Assembly (NCBI GenBank): GCA_041746135.1
Contig: JBGTHQ010000023.1
Location: 78,781 to 142,780 of the forward strand
DNA length: 64,000 nucleotides
Direction: 5' to 3'
DNA from: Alg239-R122 sp041746135
GTDB taxonomy: Bacteria; Pseudomonadota; Alphaproteobacteria; Sphingomonadales; Sphingomonadaceae
This document shows, one piece after another, positions 60,429 to 64,000 of the stretch. The notes beneath the pieces are model-generated. The model had not been told where the DNA came from. It did no database searches and saw only the letters and a list, made by a program, of their open reading frames with translations. Numbering within the stretch: position 1 is the first letter of the stretch; each line of letters opens with the position of its first letter. The translations under genes and the position numbers were made by a program.

Positions 60429-61343
60429 ATGATGAGCCAAGAATCTTTCCCTCCCGATAGCGAAGCCAGGGGCCTTATGGCTTTACTACCCGCTCCCGCA
60501 CGGCCCTATGCGCTGCTCGCGCGGTTCGACCGGCCGATCGGGTGGTGGCTGTTATTCTGGCCCTGCGCTTGGGCGGTGGGATTGTCGGGCAAGCCGATCG
60601 AACGCTGGGACCTGCTGCTCTGGTTTCTGGCGGGGGCCATCGCGATGCGCGGCGCGGGCTGCGTCTATAACGATATTATCGACCGCGATCTCGACCGGCA
60701 GGTCGCGCGCACCCGGCGCCGCCCGCTGGCGAGCGGCGCGATATCGGTCAGGGCCGCGTGGATATGGCTGGTCGCTCTGTGTCTCGTCGGACTGGTTGTC
60801 TTGCTACAGCTCAATATGCTCGCGGCGGGCATCGCCCTGGCCAGCCTTGCGCTGGTCGCCGCTTATCCTTTCATGAAACGCATTACCTGGTGGCCGCAGG
60901 CGTGGCTCGGCATGGTGTTCAGCTGGGGCGCACTGGTCGCGGGCGCGGCGACCGACGGCATGGTGTCGCTGCCGATCCTGCTGCTTTACGCGGGCAGCAT
61001 TTTCTGGGTGATCGGCTATGACACCATCTATGCGGTGCAGGATATCGAGGATGACGCATTGGTCGGCATCCGCTCGAGCGCGCGCGCTTTGGGCCGCAAC
61101 ATCAAGCCGGGGGTGGCACTGTTTTATCTGCTGGCCATCGCCTTGTGGGCCGCGGCTTTCTGGCTGATGCGCCCGCAAGCGCTCGGCCTGCTCGCGCTGC
61201 TGCCGGTCACCCTGCACCTGTTGTGGCAAGTGCTGACGCTCAAACCCGGCGACGGCGCCGACGCACTCGCCAAATTCCGCAGCAATCGGGGTGCGGGATT
61301 GCTGATGTTTCTCGCCAGCGCGACACTAGGGCTGGCAGGGTAA
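60429..61343 (+). CDS. ubiA: 4-hydroxybenzoate octaprenyltransferase
   Basis: A UbiA prenyltransferase of 304 residues with about nine helices. The two Asp-rich motifs are GCVYNDIIDRDLDRQVARTR near residue 85 and YDTIYAVQDIEDDALVGI near 205; they bind the prenyl diphosphate through Mg2+. RFDRPIGWWLLFWPCAW is typical of the N-terminus. It attaches the side chain to 4-hydroxybenzoate in ubiquinone synthesis. ATG 60429 or 60432 begins right after an 11-codon frame whose stop overlaps it. Another candidate start is ATG 60477. Confidence 0.93.
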   Translation: MMSQESFPPDSEARGLMALLPAPARPYALLARFDRPIGWWLLFWPCAWAVGLSGKPIERWDLLLWFLAGAIAMRGAGCVYNDIIDRDLDRQVARTRRRPLASGAISVRAAWIWLVALCLVGLVVLLQLNMLAAGIALASLALVAAYPFMKRITWWPQAWLGMVFSWGALVAGAATDGMVSLPILLLYAGSIFWVIGYDTIYAVQDIEDDALVGIRSSARALGRNIKPGVALFYLLAIALWAAAFWLMRPQALGLLALLPVTLHLLWQVLTLKPGDGADALAKFRSNRGAGLLMFLASATLGLAG

Positions 61344-61600
61344 TATCTAGCAATTGCGTAAAATTTCAATCACCGCAAAGTCGCCGCTTCTCTCTTTTTC
61401 GAATGCGCGGTCGCATAGCTGAAATTGAAGGGAATGCGAACCGGCGGCTTTTGCAAAGCTAATACGCAAAACGGACATTCTGGCAATTCGCCGCGTATCA
61501 AAACCACGCGCCCGCGATTCAGATGCGTAGGAAATTTCAGACGACTCTAAAAGCCACTATTCAGTAATCTTTCTTGCCACTACTGATCAATCGACCGGAC

Positions 61601-62548
61601 CTAAACGGTCAAATATCCGACATAGCCGGCATAAAGCGCGAGGAACACGCCGCCCTCCCAGCGTTTGAGCGTCCATCCTGTCCGCAGGAACAGACCCAGC
61701 AGTGCGGTCGTGCCCAGCAGCACCCAGATGTCGAACGCCGCAATTTGCGGCGGGATCGCAATCGGATGGACAATTGCCGTAACTCCCAGAATACCCAGAA
61801 GATTATAGATGTTCGAACCAATAATATTGCCGAGCACAACATCGGGATGACGCCGCAACGCTGCAATAACGCAGGCAACAAGTTCCGGCAGCGACGTGCC
61901 GATTGCAACGACGGTCAGGCCAATGACGGTTTCAGCCACCCCAAAGTCACGCGCGATTTCGATTGCACCGTCAACAAGCAATCGCGCGCCGATGATCGTA
62001 CCGATGATCCCGGCGACGGCCAGGCCCAGCGCGGCGATCAGACTTGTTCCGGGAGATGCCACGTCAGCGGCAACGTGTTCGTGCATCGCCGCTTCTGCAT
62101 CGGGATGGTGACGCTCACTGCGATACGCCCAGATAATATACCCGATAAGGAGCGCCAGCAGCGCGAAGCCGACCGGACGGCTAAGAAAGCCAAGAAGCAC
62201 TGCTGCCAAGCAGGCCAGTGTTGCCGCTGCCAGCGCCAGCCCGTCGCGCCGGAATGCTGCCGGATCAATTGCCAGCGGCAGGATCAGTGCCGACACGCCC
62301 AGAATAAGAAGAATGTTCGCAATGTTGGAGCCAACGACATTGCCTACGGCAATACCGGGCGCGCCATCAAAGGCGGCGAACAGGCTTGTAACCAGTTCAG
62401 GCGTCGACGTGCCGAAGCCGACGATAGTCAAGCCAGCGAGCAACGGCGATACGCCGAGCCGCGATGCGATGCCAACGGCTCCACGAACAAGTATATCACC
62501 GCCTACAGCTAGCAGTATCAAGCCGATAATGATGAGGAGGATGGTCAT
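61601..62548 (-). CDS. Calcium/sodium antiporter (CaxA/YrbG family)
   Basis: A 315-residue antiporter with ten helices in two homologous halves. Each half carries an alpha-repeat: VGFGTSTPELVTSLFAAF with VVGSNIANILLILG, and VAIGTSLPELVACVIAAL with IIGSNIYNLLGILG. The conserved Glu and Asn residues coordinate the ions. It exchanges Na+ or H+ for Ca2+ across the inner membrane. ATG 62548 overlaps the stop of the preceding small gene (ATGA), which supports this start over a TTG at 62557. Confidence 0.93.
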   Translation of the reverse strand: MTILLIIIGLILLAVGGDILVRGAVGIASRLGVSPLLAGLTIVGFGTSTPELVTSLFAAFDGAPGIAVGNVVGSNIANILLILGVSALILPLAIDPAAFRRDGLALAAATLACLAAVLLGFLSRPVGFALLALLIGYIIWAYRSERHHPDAEAAMHEHVAADVASPGTSLIAALGLAVAGIIGTIIGARLLVDGAIEIARDFGVAETVIGLTVVAIGTSLPELVACVIAALRRHPDVVLGNIIGSNIYNLLGILGVTAIVHPIAIPPQIAAFDIWVLLGTTALLGLFLRTGWTLKRWEGGVFLALYAGYVGYLTV

Positions 62549-62808
62549 GCAATCCAATCGACAATCAAGGTTATGGACAAGCGCATTGCGGCCAGTATCC
62601 CCGCGGCAGCCGTCGCGATCGCCGCTCGCGCGTTCAAGATCTGGGTTCGATTATAGGCAACCACCATGCGGTTGAAATCCGCATGGTCGAGCATCTCGTC
62701 ACGGCAGATTCGGCGCATCCGCGTTCGGCTTGCCTGCCACCAGAATATACCAGAGAAAAAAGCTGCGGCGACAATGAACAGGTCGAGCAACAGGAATAAT
62801 ATGGTCAT
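62545..62808 (-). CDS. Small membrane protein upstream of the antiporter gene
   Basis: An 87-residue protein with an N-terminal hydrophobic segment (about 2-24) and a second one near the C-terminus (about 62-84). The loop between them is charged (RTRMRRICRDEMLDHADFN). I do not recognise the family. Its stop overlaps the antiporter ATG by four bases, so the two are translationally coupled and it may be a helper subunit. ATG 62808 has AAGG upstream. Confidence 0.7.
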   Translation of the reverse strand: MTILFLLLDLFIVAAAFFSGIFWWQASRTRMRRICRDEMLDHADFNRMVVAYNRTQILNARAAIATAAAGILAAMRLSITLIVDWIA

Positions 62809-62899
62809 AGATGGACCTTTAAGATGCGCGGCGTGACGGCGATTGAACTGGCGCAAAAGTGGCCGGTCCTCTTCTAAAAGATCCGGCCACTGCAAAGAC

Positions 62900-63259
62900 T
62901 CAGTCGAAAAATTCGGACAATAGCGACGTCTTCTTCCGAGGACGCCGTTTGTTATACCGGTCATCATATCGATCGTCGCGGCCATGATCGTACCGGTCAT
63001 TATCGCCCTGAAGCATCGACGCTGCCATTCCCATCAGCCCGCCGGGGCGACTGGGCCGATCCGGGCTTGCCCTTCTTTCGGTTTCACGGACAGGCGGCGC
63101 GGCGGTTCGTTCGATAATCTTGTCCAGCTCCCCCCGGTCGAGCCAAACACCCCGGCAGGACGGACAGAAATCGATCTCCACCCCGCTTCGGTCGGACATG
63201 GACAGGCCAGTCTTGCAAATTGGGCAAAGCATCGAGGCAACAGTTTCTTGCGTACGCAT
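62900..63259 (-). CDS. zf-TFIIB domain protein
   Basis: A 119-residue protein. A zinc ribbon is formed by CPICKTG (two Cys) and FCPSCRGVWLDRGELDKII (two Cys), the zf-TFIIB signature of a small bacterial family. The rest is polar, with an Arg/Asp/Tyr-rich low-complexity stretch (DRYDHGRDDRYDDRYNKR) and a short C-terminal segment SLLSEFFD. ATG 63259 has AAGGA upstream and follows the stop of the 75-codon gene by 3 bases, so they are coupled. Function is unknown. Confidence 0.82.
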   Translation of the reverse strand: MRTQETVASMLCPICKTGLSMSDRSGVEIDFCPSCRGVWLDRGELDKIIERTAAPPVRETERRASPDRPSRPGGLMGMAASMLQGDNDRYDHGRDDRYDDRYNKRRPRKKTSLLSEFFD

Positions 63260-63262
63260 AAT

Positions 63263-63490
63263 CTATCCTTCCTGCCGCTGGCCGAACAGGCCCGGCAGCA
63301 TCGGAAACGGCTTGATGCGCCGATCAGGACAATCAGCAGGTGCATTCCCTGCGCCAAAGGCGCCTGCTGTCGACAGCACCGGACCGCCACCCGTAAAGGC
63401 AAACGCGCCACTCAGATGCTTGCTCAATCCAGCGCCATATTGGACGCCTGTGACAGATCCGCTGCAGCGCGGCCTAACAATTCTTTCCAT
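63263..63490 (-). CDS. Hypothetical protein with a very strong ribosome site
   Basis: A 75-residue frame that I do not recognise. Its start ATG 63490 has AAGGAGG just upstream, one of the best Shine-Dalgarno sites in the window, and its stop lies 3 bases from the start of the zf-TFIIB gene. The sequence is rich in Gly, Ala and Pro (FAFTGGGPVLSTAGAFGAG) with three cysteines. The strong translation signals support a real gene, while composition and lack of family support leave doubt. Confidence 0.5.
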   Translation of the reverse strand: MERIVRPRCSGSVTGVQYGAGLSKHLSGAFAFTGGGPVLSTAGAFGAGNAPADCPDRRIKPFPMLPGLFGQRQEG

Positions 63491-64000
63491 AAAACCTCCT
63501 TCGGTGTCTATCCGAAGGGGAGCGGTGGTTCTGAGGTGAAAATTGCAACCATCAGTCGATCAGCCCCCCTTCTGGGGAGCGATCCGACATCACGGGCGAT
63601 GTGTCTTCAACACATCATCCGCCAGAGGGGCCCGGCTCGCGATATGTTAAATACACTCGTGATTGATTCGCTACAATAGAGATTCGACTTACAACGAATT
63701 TTCGAAGTTGCGTTTTAAGGAGCAGCCGCCGGACTGTTCATTCGTGCCGTTCAAGGTCTACGGATATAAGGAGTTGTTAGCTCGGTCGGATTGAATGGCA
63801 AGTTTCAGGAAACAGGATCGCTAGCTGGAACGTCGCAAACTGGGGCGGTAGCCGAAGGTCCGCTTTCCACCGCACAGCATCCAATAGCGGACAGTCCGCA
63901 AACGGCCCAGTTGCTGTCGGTCTGAAATGCGCCCAAAACAGACATTACCGCAGTGGTGGCAACATGCCGATAGCGGACATTTCATTTTTCCCCGACATCA
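63491..64000. other. 510-base gap at the window end
   Basis: It presumably contains the promoter of the four-gene minus-strand operon that starts at 63490. Further right, the word ATAGCGGACA occurs at 63884-63893 and again at 63971-63980, with related CGGACAGTCCG nearby, so short repeated sequence is present. No coding frame is convincing. The right part may belong to a repeat or to a gene beyond the edge. Confidence 0.3.

Overview
The window looks like an alphaproteobacterium of the Sphingomonadales (Sphingomonas/Sphingopyxis/Sphingorhabdus-like). The grounds are PEPxxWA-type sorting tails with a V-type exosortase, a serine palmitoyltransferase with its own acyl carrier protein and a ceramide reductase-like partner, a TrcR/DUF1013 regulator, plant-type GshA, and frequent GTG/TTG starts. 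No rRNA, CRISPR array, transposase or phage gene was seen. One tRNA (Thr, GGT) is present.

Bases 1-18000 are a visibly more AT-rich surface-polysaccharide and exosortase region with mixed gene orientation and long intergenic gaps. It holds a truncated O-antigen polymerase-like gene, an EpsD-type isomerase lipoprotein, XrtV with EpsI and a small accessory protein, a SleB-type hydrolase, an initiating sugar transferase, a glycosyltransferase-like gene, an O-antigen ligase, an acyltransferase, a DUF1996 lipoprotein and a Wzx-type flippase. Two PEPxxWA-CTERM proteins follow, one overlapping an L,D-transpeptidase gene, and then a CDP-alcohol phosphatidyltransferase. tRNA-Thr at 18334-18408 marks the change to GC-rich backbone.

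Bases 18400-38000 are mostly conserved backbone: aminopeptidase P, oligopeptidase B-like peptidase, HAD hydrolase, thioesterase, acyl-CoA ligase with an MBL-fold hydrolase, trcR, quinone oxidoreductase, clpA, a lone BLUF photosensor, erpA, exonuclease III and an alpha/beta hydrolase. Two local regulatory units stand out. One is a metallophosphoesterase/glycosyltransferase pair that matches plcP-agt of phosphate-starvation lipid remodelling. The other is a GbsR/MarR gene and its neighbour, which share a near-identical 20-bp inverted repeat in their promoters.

Bases 38000-50600 form the most interesting part: a dispersed sphingolipid and outer-membrane lipid locus. It contains a GNAT-fold protein matching bacterial ceramide synthase, a divergent fatty acid desaturase/hydroxylase, an lptF-lptG-flippase operon, a DUF2141 protein, a DAGK-family lipid kinase followed by a TAM41-like nucleotidyltransferase, a cupin, and spt-acpR-cerR downstream of obgE-proB. 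Together these could make ceramide, phosphorylate it, perhaps activate it with CTP, and export it to the outer membrane. The kinase/nucleotidyltransferase part is inference.

Bases 52800-64000 carry a repeat-rich lipoprotein, a Bax-inhibitor-1 protein, an aquaporin remnant, DUF3297, PilZ and isoprenylcysteine-methyltransferase-like proteins, gshA, rsmE, ubiA and a Ca2+/Na+ antiporter at the end of a four-gene operon with a zf-TFIIB protein. Two copies of a hairpin-ended, MITE-like repeat lie at 27150-27304 and 60223-60391.
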